From: an uncultured Eubacteriales bacterium
GTDB taxonomy: Bacteria; Bacillota; Clostridia; Oscillospirales; Acutalibacteraceae
Assembly: GCA_900316555.1 (NCBI GenBank)
Contig: ONDL01000003.1
Location: forward strand, 1 to 46,689
Direction: 5' to 3'
Length of the DNA: 46,689 nucleotides
Shown: one piece after another, positions 15,618 to 24,760 of the stretch
Layout: every line of letters begins with the position of its first letter
Numbering within the stretch: the stretch's first letter is position 1
The notes under the pieces: generated by a model
The model's input: the letters and a program-made list of their open reading frames with translations, nothing else
Database searches by the model: none
Told to the model about the DNA's origin: nothing
Translations under genes and position numbers: made by a program

Positions 15618-16981
15618 TCAGTTGTGGATGATCGTCTTGCCGCTTGAGAGGAACGAGGTGACGTAGCTTCCGTTCTTGTCAACGCCGCGGACAGTGTAGG
15701 TGTAGGTGCCGCCGTTGCGCACGTCGGTATCGAGGTACGAGGTGCCTGTCACGGTGTCCATAGATACCCAATTGCCCTTGCTGTTTTTGTAGAATACCCT
15801 GTAGCCGTAAACGCCGCTCATGCTGTTCCAGCGGATACGCACGCCGTTCGACTCGTTTGCGAGGGTGAATTCGGGATATGATGTCGTGGTATAGGAGTAT
15901 TTATAAGTCCAGCCGCTGTCGTTGTAGCCGCTTGTGAACTTGCCGTTCTTGTCAATGCAGCGGACGGTGTAGATGTAGGTGCCGCCGTTGCGGACGTCGG
16001 TGTCGAGGTAGGTGTTTGTCGTGACATTATCCATGCCCTTCCAGCCCGACGAGCCCTTGTAGAATACTCTGTAGCCGTAAGCGCCGCTGACCTTGTTCCA
16101 TGTGATCTTGACGCCCTGCGCGGTGCTCTGGAAGCCCGTTATCTGCGGAGTGTCGAGCTGCTTCGGCTGATAGGTATATGTCCAGCCGTTGTCGTTGTAG
16201 CCGCTCGTGAACTTGCCGTTTTGATCAACGCAGCGGACGGTGTAGGTGTAGGTGCCGCCGACCCTTACGTCCTCGTCGACGTAGGTGTTTGTCGTGACGT
16301 TATCCATGCCCTTCCAGCCCGAGGAGCCCTTGTAGAACACTCTGTAGCCGTAAGCGCCGTTTATGGCGTTCCAAGTGATCTTTACGCCCTGATCGGGGCT
16401 TTCGAACTTCGTTATCTGCGGAGTGTCGAGCTGTTTCGGCTGATAGGTGTATGTCCAGCCGGTGTTGTTGTAGGAGCTAACGAAGCTGCCGTCCTTGTCC
16501 ATGCAGCGGACGGTGTAGGTATATGTGCCGCCGATCCTTACGTCCTCGTCGATATAGGTGTTTGTCGTGACGTTATCCATGCCCTTCCAGCCCGAGGAGC
16601 CCTTGTAGAATACTCTGTAGCCGTAAGCGCCGCTGACAGCGTTCCATGTGATCTTGACGCCCTGATCGGTGCTCTCGAACTTCGTGATTTGCGGAGTGGC
16701 GAGCTGCGGAAGTTGATAGTTGTAGGTGTAAGTCCAGCCTGTGTTGTTGTAGGAGCTTGTGAAGTTGCCGTTTGCGTCGATGCAGCGGACGGTGTAGGTG
16801 TATGTGCCGCCGTTGCGGACATCTGTGTCGATGAAGGTTGTGCTTGTGGTGTTGCCCATAGCCTTCCAGCCCGACGAGCCCTTGTAGAATACCCTGTAGC
16901 CGTAAGCACCGTCGACCTTTGCGATCGAGATTTCAACGCCCTGAGCAGTGCTCCTGAAGCCCGAAATCTGCGGAGTGTCGA
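15618..16981 (-). repeat. Five tandem FN3-encoding repeats of about 270-279 bp
   Basis: Boundaries fall near 16981, 16703, 16430, 16156 and 15885 at the recurring codons for TPQI. Repeats 2-4 are nearly identical at DNA level over long stretches encoding GSSGWKGMDNVTTNTY; repeats 1 and especially 5 are more diverged. This is coding repetition, prone to copy-number change and misassembly. Confidence 0.85.
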
Positions 16982-18938
16982 GAACCTTCGGCTCGAGGTA
17001 GCTTACTCCGCTGCCGCCGTTGACCTCAACGCGGTAGGACTGCCTGATTCCGTTCGACGAAGTGACGGTGACGGTCGTGCTGCCCTGTTTTTTGGCGGTG
17101 ATCCTGCCGTATGCGTCGACTGCTGCTATGCTGCTGTTTGCCGAGGAGTAGCTGAAGGACTCGATCGCGTTGACGGGACGTACGTCGGGTACGAGCTTGT
17201 ACGCGGTGCCGACTCCCATCTTAACGCCGTCCTTCTCGAGATAGAACTTTGTCAGCGGCGAGGGAGAGGTGTAGTTGGAGCCCTTGTTAGGCGCGTTGAT
17301 ACCGCCGCCGCAGTTGTAGGTCAGGTTGCTCGAAACGTCGCCCGAGCTGCTGTTTGAGGAAACGTAAATACCCGTGCCAGAACAGCTTCTGACGCGGTTC
17401 CACTTTATCTTGTCAGCCTTCGACGACCAGAGCAGGGTAATTCCCTCGCTCTTTGCTGAGGTGACGTAGTTGTCGGTAATGCTGCCGATAGTCGTTGTGT
17501 AGACGCCCATGCCGTACTTTCCGGGCGAGATGATGTCGTTGTAGTTTATCGTGCCGACCTTGCTCGAGTCGATCTGAATGCCGTTGACCTCGGCGTTCTT
17601 GATCGTGTTGTACTCAATGCCGTCGACCTGCGCGTTGTCGCGGAGAACTATGCCGTAGTAGTTCGCGGACTTTACGGTGTTCTTTGAGCAAAGTATCTCG
17701 TTGCGGGTGACAGAGGCGTTTCTCACGTCCTCAAGGCGGATACCGTTGCCGCGGATATCGACGTAGTTGCCGTAGATCGACACGTCGTCGTTGTAGTAGT
17801 CGCCGACGGGAAGCGCGCCGCTGCCGTCAACGGAGTCCTTCGGGAATACACGCTCGAGCTTGTTGCCGAGAACAGCGATACCCTGACTCTCGTAATCAGC
17901 GAAGCCGTCCGCGAGACTGCCTACGTTTTTGAGCGTATTGTAGCAGATGTTGATATTCGCCTTCTTGGGGGTCTGGTACGAGGACGAAACGTGGCTCGTT
18001 GTGCCGCCGAGAGAGGAAAGCTCGGAGGACTTGAAGATGCCCGAGCCGTCGTCCATTACGGAGTATACGGTGATTCCGCGCGGAGCGTTTTCGATCACGT
18101 TCATGCGGATATCGACGTTTATCCAGTTCATGCCCTGAACCGCGATACTCTTGAGGTTCCTGAAGGTGTTGTTGCGGATAGTGATCCCATCGAAGGGGTT
18201 GTTGAGAATGCCGGTGTGGGTGCCTACCGCGCGCGGTACGTTGTCGAATACGCAGTTCTCAACGAGAATGTTTTTGCAGTTCAGATCCTCGGCGCGGCAG
18301 TTGACGACGTGCTTCGGGTGGAGAATGTCGAACTGGATAGCCTCATATCCGTCATGGTGCGGAGTGAGAACCTGATCGCGGAAGGTGCAGCCCGTCGCGG
18401 TGAAGCCGTCGCAGCCCGCTACCTCCATCATGTGACCCTCGCGCTCGTTGATAACGGTGACGTTTTCCATCGAGAAGTTCTTCGCGTGGGCAACCTTGAG
18501 CATGGTGTTCTCGCCGTTGTTGCCGTCGTAGGTGCCGCCGACGAGCCTGATGTTCTTGTACTGATAGCCGACAGCGCCCGAGTTCACCTGATCCTCGTAT
18601 CCTACTCTGAGCATATTGCCCGCGAAGGTTCTCTTGAGCGTAACGCCGCTGAGGTCGAGGGTCGTGTTGTCGTAGATCTTCAGACCCCAGCCGAGATCGT
18701 AGCTGCCCGCAGCCGCCTTGACGGTCACAGGGTTCGAGGCTGTAGCCTGATTCTTCGCCTGATCGAGAGCGGACTGGAGCGCCCACTGTGCGCCGTCGCG
18801 CAAGTCCGCAGCGCTGACGTTGATGACCTGCGCGCCTGCGTAAGCGTCGTCCGCCGCGGCAGCCGCTGTCGCGACAGCGGAGAACGCCATCAGCGCTGAA
18901 AGAGAAACTGCTGTAAAGCCTTTGAATAATTTCAACAT
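15618..18938 (-). CDS. Secreted right-handed beta-helix protein with Ig-like and FN3-like repeats
   Basis: About 1106 residues. A signal peptide (KLFKGFTAVSLSALMAFSAV, ending in an Ala-rich cleavage region) leads into a pectate-lyase-like parallel beta-helix (about 40-565), recognised by repeated N-x-[IV] turns such as NITIRNN-like coils and HHDGYEAIQFD. A Big_2-like domain follows (about 570-645, SSIAAVDAYGRITAKKQGSTTVTV). Five FN3-like repeats of about 90 residues fill the C terminus, each with GAYGYRVFYKGSSGW or a close variant. The protein probably acts on or binds a polysaccharide, but no catalytic residues can be assigned. It ends without dockerin, LPxTG or a membrane anchor. The start at 18938 follows GAGGAG; an upstream ATG at 18956 lies between promoter and ribosome site and is rejected. 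Confidence 0.85.
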   Translation of the reverse strand: MLKLFKGFTAVSLSALMAFSAVATAAAAADDAYAGAQVINVSAADLRDGAQWALQSALDQAKNQATASNPVTVKAAAGSYDLGWGLKIYDNTTLDLSGVTLKRTFAGNMLRVGYEDQVNSGAVGYQYKNIRLVGGTYDGNNGENTMLKVAHAKNFSMENVTVINEREGHMMEVAGCDGFTATGCTFRDQVLTPHHDGYEAIQFDILHPKHVVNCRAEDLNCKNILVENCVFDNVPRAVGTHTGILNNPFDGITIRNNTFRNLKSIAVQGMNWINVDIRMNVIENAPRGITVYSVMDDGSGIFKSSELSSLGGTTSHVSSSYQTPKKANINICYNTLKNVGSLADGFADYESQGIAVLGNKLERVFPKDSVDGSGALPVGDYYNDDVSIYGNYVDIRGNGIRLEDVRNASVTRNEILCSKNTVKSANYYGIVLRDNAQVDGIEYNTIKNAEVNGIQIDSSKVGTINYNDIISPGKYGMGVYTTTIGSITDNYVTSAKSEGITLLWSSKADKIKWNRVRSCSGTGIYVSSNSSSGDVSSNLTYNCGGGINAPNKGSNYTSPSPLTKFYLEKDGVKMGVGTAYKLVPDVRPVNAIESFSYSSANSSIAAVDAYGRITAKKQGSTTVTVTSSNGIRQSYRVEVNGGSGVSYLEPKVLDTPQISGFRSTAQGVEISIAKVDGAYGYRVFYKGSSGWKAMGNTTSTTFIDTDVRNGGTYTYTVRCIDANGNFTSSYNNTGWTYTYNYQLPQLATPQITKFESTDQGVKITWNAVSGAYGYRVFYKGSSGWKGMDNVTTNTYIDEDVRIGGTYTYTVRCMDKDGSFVSSYNNTGWTYTYQPKQLDTPQITKFESPDQGVKITWNAINGAYGYRVFYKGSSGWKGMDNVTTNTYVDEDVRVGGTYTYTVRCVDQNGKFTSGYNDNGWTYTYQPKQLDTPQITGFQSTAQGVKITWNKVSGAYGYRVFYKGSSGWKGMDNVTTNTYLDTDVRNGGTYIYTVRCIDKNGKFTSGYNDSGWTYKYSYTTTSYPEFTLANESNGVRIRWNSMSGVYGYRVFYKNSKGNWVSMDTVTGTSYLDTDVRNGGTYTYTVRGVDKNGSYVTSFLSSGKTIIHN

Positions 18939-18970
18939 AAATCTCCTCACTTTCATAAAATTATAGTCCT

Positions 18971-18999
18971 ATTATACGACTATATTGCCGAGTTGTCAA
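18971..18999 (-). promoter_or_regulatory. Perfect-consensus promoter of the beta-helix gene
   Basis: On the minus strand, TTGACA (18994-18999), 17 bp, TATAAT (18971-18976): an exact sigma-A consensus, about 30 nt before the start codon. Confidence 0.85.
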
Positions 19000-19002
19000 C
19001 GC

Positions 19003-19050
19003 AAATAAAAACAAGCGCACCGCGGAAGCCGATGCCTTCGCGGTGCGCTT
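19003..19050 (-). terminator. Terminator of the aspS-gatCAB operon
   Basis: A long stem, AAGCGCACCGCGGAAG (19013-19028) with CTTCGCGGTGCGCTT (19036-19050), one bulge, then a T-rich run on the minus strand. The promoter of the next gene starts immediately after. Confidence 0.8.
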
Positions 19051-19070
19051 ATGCAAGAGAAATTATATTG

Positions 19071-20483
19071 TTATCCGATCAGTTCCTTGATTTTTGCCTC
19101 GGCAGCCTGTGCGTCAGCCTTGCCGCGGCTGTTCTTCATTACGTTGCCGACAAGCGCCTTGATCGCCTTTTCCTTGCCGTTTCTGAAATCCTCAACAGCC
19201 TTGGGGTTGCCCTCAACAGCCGCCTTGCAGAGCTCAAGCAGCGCGTTTTCGTCCATGCCGCCCATGTCGCTCTCGCTGATGAATTCGAGCACGCCCTTGC
19301 CGCTGTCGAGCATTTTCTCGAGAGTCGCCTTGGCGAGGTTGTTGCGGATCTTGCCGCTGTCGAGCAGCTTTACAAGCTCGTTGAGCTGTGCGGGTGTGGT
19401 CGCGACGTCGAACGCTTCCTTGTCGTTCTCTGTTTCGACTCTGCGGAAAATCTGGCCGATGATGAAGTTCGAAACGGTCTTGGGCGACTTCACGCCGTCG
19501 ATCGCCTCGTCGAAGTACTCGCTGATACGGCGGTACTTCGTCAGCAGCTGAGCGTCCTTTTCGGGAATGCCGAGCTCGTCGATGTAGCGCTTGCACTTCT
19601 CGGCTGGCAGCTCTGGCAGCTGCGCTCTGAGTTCTTCAACTTCCTCGCGCGAAATGTTAATGGTAACGAGGTCGGGGTCGCGGAAGTAGCGGTAGTCGTG
19701 AGCGTCCTCCTTGCTGCGCATTGAGGAGGTAGTGCCGCTCGCGTCGTCGTAGCGCAGGGTCTCCTGAACAACCTTGCCGCCGCTCTCGATCAGATCGACC
19801 TGACGGTCATACTCGTATTCCATCGCCTTCGCAATGTTGGTAATGGAGTTCATGTTCTTGATCTCGGTTCTGGTGCCGAACTTGTCGCTGCCCTCGGGAC
19901 GTACGGAGATGTTTACGTCGCAGCGCATCGAGCCCTCCTGCATCTTGCAGTCCGAAACGCCGATGCTGCGCATGACCTGCTGCAGCTTCTCAACGTACTC
20001 CTTAGCCTCGTCGATCGAGCGGATATCAGGCTCGGATACGATCTCGATCAGCGGTACGCCGCCGCGGTTGTAGTCAACGTAGGTGTCGCCGTGACGGTGG
20101 ATAAGCTTTCCGGCGTCCTCCTCGATGTGAATGTGGTGAAGGCGGATCCTTCTGCCGTTGCTCAGCTCGACGTAGCCGCCGATGATCAGCGGAGCGTAGA
20201 GCTGCGAGATCTGGTACGCCTTGCTCAGGTCGGGGTAGCAGTAGTTCTTTCTGTCCATCTTTGCGACCTCGGCGATCTCGCCGTGAACCGCAAGTCCTGC
20301 CTTGATAGCGTAGCGCACGACCTCGCGGTTGAGTACGGGAAGCGTACCCGGCAGGCCGATGCATACGGGACAGCAATGGGTATTCGGCTCGCCGCCGAAC
20401 TGGGTTGTGCAGCCGCAGAAAATCTTTGTCTTTGTCTGTAACTCGATGTGGGTCTCAAAACCCGAAACTAACTCATATTTCAC
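19071..20483 (-). CDS. gatB: Asp-tRNA(Asn)/Glu-tRNA(Gln) amidotransferase subunit B
   Basis: The tRNA-binding and kinase subunit of GatCAB, which converts Glu-tRNA(Gln) and/or Asp-tRNA(Asn) to the amidated form. The 470 residues contain GFETHIELQTKTKIFC, the zinc-type CGC with C-P-V-C (CCPVC), DYNRGGVPLIEIVSEPD and a C-terminal helical YqeY-like tail domain (about 325-470). A GTG start at 20483 overlaps the gatA stop by 4 bp; another GTG 15 nt upstream is possible. Last gene of the operon. Confidence 0.95.
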   Translation of the reverse strand: MKYELVSGFETHIELQTKTKIFCGCTTQFGGEPNTHCCPVCIGLPGTLPVLNREVVRYAIKAGLAVHGEIAEVAKMDRKNYCYPDLSKAYQISQLYAPLIIGGYVELSNGRRIRLHHIHIEEDAGKLIHRHGDTYVDYNRGGVPLIEIVSEPDIRSIDEAKEYVEKLQQVMRSIGVSDCKMQEGSMRCDVNISVRPEGSDKFGTRTEIKNMNSITNIAKAMEYEYDRQVDLIESGGKVVQETLRYDDASGTTSSMRSKEDAHDYRYFRDPDLVTINISREEVEELRAQLPELPAEKCKRYIDELGIPEKDAQLLTKYRRISEYFDEAIDGVKSPKTVSNFIIGQIFRRVETENDKEAFDVATTPAQLNELVKLLDSGKIRNNLAKATLEKMLDSGKGVLEFISESDMGGMDENALLELCKAAVEGNPKAVEDFRNGKEKAIKALVGNVMKNSRGKADAQAAEAKIKELIG

Positions 20484-21931
20484 AGCTTCACACCCCACTT
20501 TGTATCAATGAATTTATCGGGAGCCGCCTGCTGGTATTTATAGGCGGCGTTGAGGATCTGCGCCTCGCCGAAGCTCTTGCCGATGAGCTGCATTCCGATG
20601 GGCATGCCCTTCGCGTTGAAGCCGCAGGGTACCGACACACCGGGAAGTCCCGCGATATTGACGGGTACGGTGCAGATGTCGGTGAGGTAGGTCTCGATCG
20701 GGTCGGAGGTAGCGTGACCCTTCTCAAACGCGGTCATGGGCACTGTCGGCGCGAGAATAACGTCGCACTGCTCAAACGCCTTGTTGAACGCGCTGATGAT
20801 CGTGCCGCGCAGGTTCTGAGCCTTCTTGTAGTAAGCGTCGTAGTAGCCCGCGGAGAGCACGTAGGTGCCGAGAAGGATTCTTCTCTTGACCTCTTCGCCG
20901 AAGCCCTCGCTTCTGGTGCGGCAGATCATGTCGTGGGTGCCGGTGTAATGCGCCGTCTTGTAGCCGTAGCGGATACCGTCGTAGCGTCCGAGGTTTGAGG
21001 AAGCCTCCGCGCACGCAATAATATAGTATACGGGCAAAGCGAATTTCAGGATCGGCAGGTCGAAGTAGACGATCTCCGCGCCGAGGCTCTTGTAAACCTC
21101 AGCCGCCGCGAGAACCGCTTCCTTTACGTCGTCGCGCACACCGTCGAGGTATTCGCGCGCGATGCCTATTTTCATGCCCTTGATGTCGTTGTCAAGCGTC
21201 GCGTAGGTGTTGCCGCCGCCGACAGAGGTGGAGTCGCGCTTGTCCTTGCCCGCAATCGCGTCAAAGACGAGAGAAGCGTCCTCTACGCTCTTTGTGATCG
21301 GGCCGATCTGGTCGAGGGAGCTTGCGTATGCGATAAGACCGTAACGCGAAACCGCGCCGTAGGTGGGCTTTAAGCCGACAACGCCGCAGAATGACGCGGG
21401 CTGACGGATAGAGCCGCCCGTGTCGGAGCCGAGGCCGTAAGCCGCGATGTTGCCGCCGACAGCCGAGGAAACGCCGCCCGACGAGCCGCCTGCAACGTGG
21501 TTTGTATTGAAGGGGTTAGCCGCGCCGCCGAAGCAGGAGTTCTCACATGAGGAGCCCATTGCGAACTCGTCCATGTTGGTCTTGCCGAGCAGAACGGCGT
21601 TCTGAGATTTGAGCGTCTCCCATACCGTAGCGTCGAAAATCGGCTTGTAGCCGCTTAATATCTTTGAACAGCAGGTGGTCTCGATACCCTTGGTGGACAT
21701 ATTGTCCTTGAGGGTCATCGGCACGCCCTCGAGTGAGCCGATCTCCTCGCCCGCGGCGATTTTCTTGTCGACCGCCTGAGCGGTTTTCAGAGCGGCTTCG
21801 GGAGTAACGCAGACGTAGGCGTTAAGCTCGGGGTTTGCCTTCTCTATCTCGCTGAGATAGCTCTTTGTCAGCTCCTCGCAGGAAACCTGCTTGTTTACGA
21901 GCATTTCGTGTATTTTAGCGATAGTACCCAT
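20480..21931 (-). CDS. gatA: Asp-tRNA(Asn)/Glu-tRNA(Gln) amidotransferase subunit A
   Basis: The glutaminase subunit of GatCAB, releasing ammonia from glutamine. The 483 residues belong to the amidase signature family: the catalytic Lys is in MTLKDN, and the Ser-cisSer pair lies within GGSSGGVSSAVGG and DTGGSIRQPAS. The ATG at 21931 follows AGGAGG with 6-nt spacing; an adjacent GTG adds one residue and is less likely. It is 10 bp after gatC. Confidence 0.96.
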   Translation of the reverse strand: MGTIAKIHEMLVNKQVSCEELTKSYLSEIEKANPELNAYVCVTPEAALKTAQAVDKKIAAGEEIGSLEGVPMTLKDNMSTKGIETTCCSKILSGYKPIFDATVWETLKSQNAVLLGKTNMDEFAMGSSCENSCFGGAANPFNTNHVAGGSSGGVSSAVGGNIAAYGLGSDTGGSIRQPASFCGVVGLKPTYGAVSRYGLIAYASSLDQIGPITKSVEDASLVFDAIAGKDKRDSTSVGGGNTYATLDNDIKGMKIGIAREYLDGVRDDVKEAVLAAAEVYKSLGAEIVYFDLPILKFALPVYYIIACAEASSNLGRYDGIRYGYKTAHYTGTHDMICRTRSEGFGEEVKRRILLGTYVLSAGYYDAYYKKAQNLRGTIISAFNKAFEQCDVILAPTVPMTAFEKGHATSDPIETYLTDICTVPVNIAGLPGVSVPCGFNAKGMPIGMQLIGKSFGEAQILNAAYKYQQAAPDKFIDTKWGVKL

Positions 21932-21941
21932 CACGCGCCTC

Positions 21942-22220
21942 CTATTCTCTGTTTCTCACAAGGAAATGATCCTCAGCCTGCTCGGGAGCGTTTTTGAGGA
22001 TTTCCGTGCTCGGATAGGAGGAAACTACCTCGTCTTCGCGGAACACGTTGGAGAGGTTGTTGATGCAGTCGAAGCCCTCATCGCTCGCGGGAGCGTTGTT
22101 GATGGCGTCGGCAAAGTCGATTATCTCCTGCATGGACTTGGTCAGTCCGTCAAGCTCCTCCTCGGGGACAAAGAGCTTTGAGAGCAGGGCGATGTTTTCA
22201 ACGTCTTCTCTAGTTACCAT
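21942..22220 (-). CDS. gatC: Asp-tRNA(Asn)/Glu-tRNA(Gln) amidotransferase subunit C
   Basis: A 92-residue small subunit that wraps around GatA and stabilises the complex. The N-terminal VTREDVENIALLSKLFVPEEE and the mid-region SMQEIIDFADAINN fit the GatC family. AAAGGA lies upstream, and the gene is 14 bp after aspS. Confidence 0.92.
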   Translation of the reverse strand: MVTREDVENIALLSKLFVPEEELDGLTKSMQEIIDFADAINNAPASDEGFDCINNLSNVFREDEVVSSYPSTEILKNAPEQAEDHFLVRNRE

Positions 22221-22234
22221 ATATATTCAGTCCT

Positions 22235-23980
22235 TTATCTCAATTTAACATGAACCTCTCTGAGCTGCTGCTCGGTGACCTCTCCGGGTGAGCCGAGAAG
22301 TACGTCCTGGGCATTGGAGTTCATCGGGAAGGCGATGACCTCTCTGATGTTTTCTTCTCCCGTGAGGAGCATGATCATTCTGTCAACGCCGGGAGCCATG
22401 CCCGCGTGAGGCGGCGCACCGTACTGGAACGCGTTGTAGAGGGCTGAGAACTTGGCCTTGAGGTCGTCCTCTGAGTAGCCCGCCATGTCGAACGCCTTTT
22501 TCATGATCTCGATATCGTGGTTGCGGACAGCGCCGGAGCTGAGCTCTACGCCGTTGCAGACGATGTCGTACTGGTAAGCGAGGATCTCCTCGGGATCCAT
22601 TGTGTTGAGCGCCTCAAGACCGCCCTGCGGCATCGAGAAGGGGTTGTGGGTGAAGATGATCTTGCCGTCCTCGTCGCGCTCGAACATCGGGAAGTCCACG
22701 ATGAAGCAGAGGTCGAAGCGGCTCTCGTCGATAAGTCCGAGACGCGTCGCGACCTCGGTGCGGATCTGACCCGCGAGCTTCGGCGCGTCAACTGCGGAAT
22801 CGGCGATGAAGTAGATCACGTCGCCTGCCTTTGAGCCGTTGCGCTCGATAAGCTCCTCGCGGTCGCCGGGCTTTAAGAACTTGTCGATCGGGCCGTCAAA
22901 GGTGAGATCGTCGTTTACCTTGACATAGCCCAGACCCTTCATGCCGATGGAGAGTGCGAACTCCTCCATGCGCTTGAACCACTTCTTGCTTTGAGCGGCG
23001 GCGCCGGGAACGTTGATGGAGCGGACAGTCTTTTTGCGGAAGGGCGCGAAGTCTGTCTCGACGAACATATCGCTGATTTCCTTGATGATCAGCGGATTTC
23101 TGAGGTCGGGCTTGTCAGTGCCGTACTTGACCATCGCCTCCGCGAACGGAATGCGCGCGAACGGCGGCTTGCTGACCTCTTTGTCTGTGAATTTCGAGAA
23201 GGTTTCGTAGAGCACCTGCTCTGCTACGTCAAAAACGTCCTCCTGAGTCGCGAAAGCCATCTCGAAGTCGAGCTGGTAGAACTCGCCCGGCGAACGGTCG
23301 GCACGAGCGTCCTCGTCGCGGAAGCAGGGTGCGATCTGGAAGTATTTATCAAAGCCCGAAACCATCAGAAGCTGCTTGAAGATCTGGGGAGCCTGCGGCA
23401 AAGCGTAGAACTTGCCCTTGTGCTTGCGGCTCGGAATCAGATAGTCGCGCGCGCCCTCGGGTGAGGAGGTGGATAGAATCGGGGTGTTGATCTCGGTAAA
23501 GCCCAGCTCCTGCATCTTCTGACGCAGGAAGGCGACAACCTTTGAGCGGAACAGAATGTTGTTGTGAACCTTGGGATTCCTCAGATCGAGGAAGCGGTAC
23601 TTGAGACGAACGTCCTCGCCTGTGTTGGTGGAGGTGCCTACCTCGAAGGGCAGGGCGTTTTTGCACTTGCCGAGAACGGTGATGTCCTCAGTGTGAACCT
23701 CAACGTAGCCTGTGGCGATCTTCTTATTGATGGTTTCCTCGTCGCGCTTTACGACCTCGCCGCTGAGGGTGACGGTGCACTCCTTATTGATATTTTTCAG
23801 CAGATTGTCGTCGTGAACTACGACCTGAAGTACGCCGTACTCGTCGCGGATATCGAGGAACATAACGCCGCCGTGATCGCGGATATTCTCGACCCAGCCC
23901 GCCACGCGAACCTGCTGACCGATGTTTTCTTCTCTGAGTTCACCGCAGCTTACGGTGCGGTAGATATTTGGTTTTATCAT
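22235..23980 (-). CDS. aspS: Aspartyl-tRNA synthetase (bacterial type)
   Basis: Charges tRNA(Asp) and, if non-discriminating, tRNA(Asn). The 581 residues have an N-terminal OB fold (about 1-105), class II motif 2 in FRDEDARADRSPGEFYQLDFEM-like sequence (FRDEDARAD), an inserted GAD domain (about 290-420) and motif 3 in GMAPGVDRM. Its position directly upstream of gatCAB suggests a functional link to Asp-tRNA(Asn) amidation, which is inference. It is preceded by a promoter whose -10 box sits in a long palindrome. Confidence 0.96.
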   Translation of the reverse strand: MIKPNIYRTVSCGELREENIGQQVRVAGWVENIRDHGGVMFLDIRDEYGVLQVVVHDDNLLKNINKECTVTLSGEVVKRDEETINKKIATGYVEVHTEDITVLGKCKNALPFEVGTSTNTGEDVRLKYRFLDLRNPKVHNNILFRSKVVAFLRQKMQELGFTEINTPILSTSSPEGARDYLIPSRKHKGKFYALPQAPQIFKQLLMVSGFDKYFQIAPCFRDEDARADRSPGEFYQLDFEMAFATQEDVFDVAEQVLYETFSKFTDKEVSKPPFARIPFAEAMVKYGTDKPDLRNPLIIKEISDMFVETDFAPFRKKTVRSINVPGAAAQSKKWFKRMEEFALSIGMKGLGYVKVNDDLTFDGPIDKFLKPGDREELIERNGSKAGDVIYFIADSAVDAPKLAGQIRTEVATRLGLIDESRFDLCFIVDFPMFERDEDGKIIFTHNPFSMPQGGLEALNTMDPEEILAYQYDIVCNGVELSSGAVRNHDIEIMKKAFDMAGYSEDDLKAKFSALYNAFQYGAPPHAGMAPGVDRMIMLLTGEENIREVIAFPMNSNAQDVLLGSPGEVTEQQLREVHVKLR

Positions 23981-24009
23981 TCAAAACCTTCCTTTCAGAT
24001 ACTAATTTA

Positions 24010-24051
24010 CCCATTCTATGGTATTATACCACAGAATGGGCAGGCAATCAA
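24010..24051 (-). promoter_or_regulatory. aspS promoter with a palindrome centred on the -10 box
   Basis: On the minus strand, TTGATT (24046-24051), 17 bp and TATAAT (24023-24028). An imperfect 31-bp palindrome (24010-24040, arms CCCATTCTGTGG and CCATAGAATGGG) is centred on TATAAT, the geometry expected of a repressor operator. As RNA the 3' half could also begin a short leader hairpin only if transcription started upstream. Confidence 0.6.
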
Positions 24052-24104
24052 GAGTGAATTTTTTATTTAGGGGTCGTCCGGCGGCGGTAACAGCCTGTTT
24101 ATTA

Positions 24105-24671
24105 TCAGCTCTCGTTGATCTCCGCGAGCTTCTCTCTGAGCTTTATGAAGTCCTCAAACGCCTCGGGCTTTTTTCTCGGGTCGCGCAGCAGCGCCGCGGG
24201 GTGCAGCATAGGCATCATAAGCACGCCTTTTTTCTCGAACCACATTCCGTGCTCCTTTGTGATCTTGATGTCGGGCTTGATGATCTGAGCCGCGGCAATC
24301 CTGCCGAGACATACGATGATCTCGGGACGGATGAGCTTTACCTGGTTGCGAAGCCACTGAATGCACTGCTCCTGCTCCTCGGGCTTTGGGTCGCGGTTCT
24401 GCGGCGGACGGCACTTGACGATATTCGCTATGTAGATGTTGCTGTGTCTGTTGAGGTCAACAGCGTCGAGCATCTTGTCGAGCAGCTTGCCCGCGCGTCC
24501 GACGAACGGCTCACCCTGCAAGTCCTCGTTCTCGCCCGGACCTTCGCCTATAAACATAACCTGTGCCTTCGGGTTGCCCACTCCGACAACGACGTTGTGG
24601 CGCGTTTCGCAAAGTCCGCATTTGCGGCAGTTTTCGCAGGCTGACTGCAATTCTTCCCATGTCTGATACAT
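24105..24671 (-). CDS. Uracil-DNA glycosylase, iron-sulfur (family 4-type)
   Basis: Removes uracil from DNA in base-excision repair. The 188 residues have the N-terminal cysteine cluster C12-x2-C15-x2-C18-x2-C21, motif [16 protein letters not shown] and EQCIQWL carrying the other cluster cysteines, and motif B HPAALLR. These fit the thermostable-type 4Fe-4S glycosylases. The gene may be read alone or with aspS downstream, although aspS has its own promoter. Family 4 against 5 was decided by eye and is less certain. Confidence 0.9.
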   Translation of the reverse strand: MYQTWEELQSACENCRKCGLCETRHNVVVGVGNPKAQVMFIGEGPGENEDLQGEPFVGRAGKLLDKMLDAVDLNRHSNIYIANIVKCRPPQNRDPKPEEQEQCIQWLRNQVKLIRPEIIVCLGRIAAAQIIKPDIKITKEHGMWFEKKGVLMMPMLHPAALLRDPRKKPEAFEDFIKLREKLAEINES

Positions 24672-24696
24672 CTTAAAAACCTCGCTTCAAAAAGAC

Positions 24697-24725
24697 TTGA
24701 AAAATATCCAAAACCGTAGTACAAT
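24697..24725 (+). promoter_or_regulatory. Promoter of pduL
   Basis: TTGAAA (24697-24702), 17 bp, TACAAT (24720-24725), divergent from the glycosylase gene. Confidence 0.65.
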
Positions 24726-24760
24726 GAAACTAACAAATTTATATGATAGGTGGTATATCT

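Noticed and set aside
15618..16981. Regular repeats suggesting a CRISPR-like array
   Set aside because: The period is about 270 bp and the repeats are in-frame FN3 coding units, not short repeats with unique spacers.
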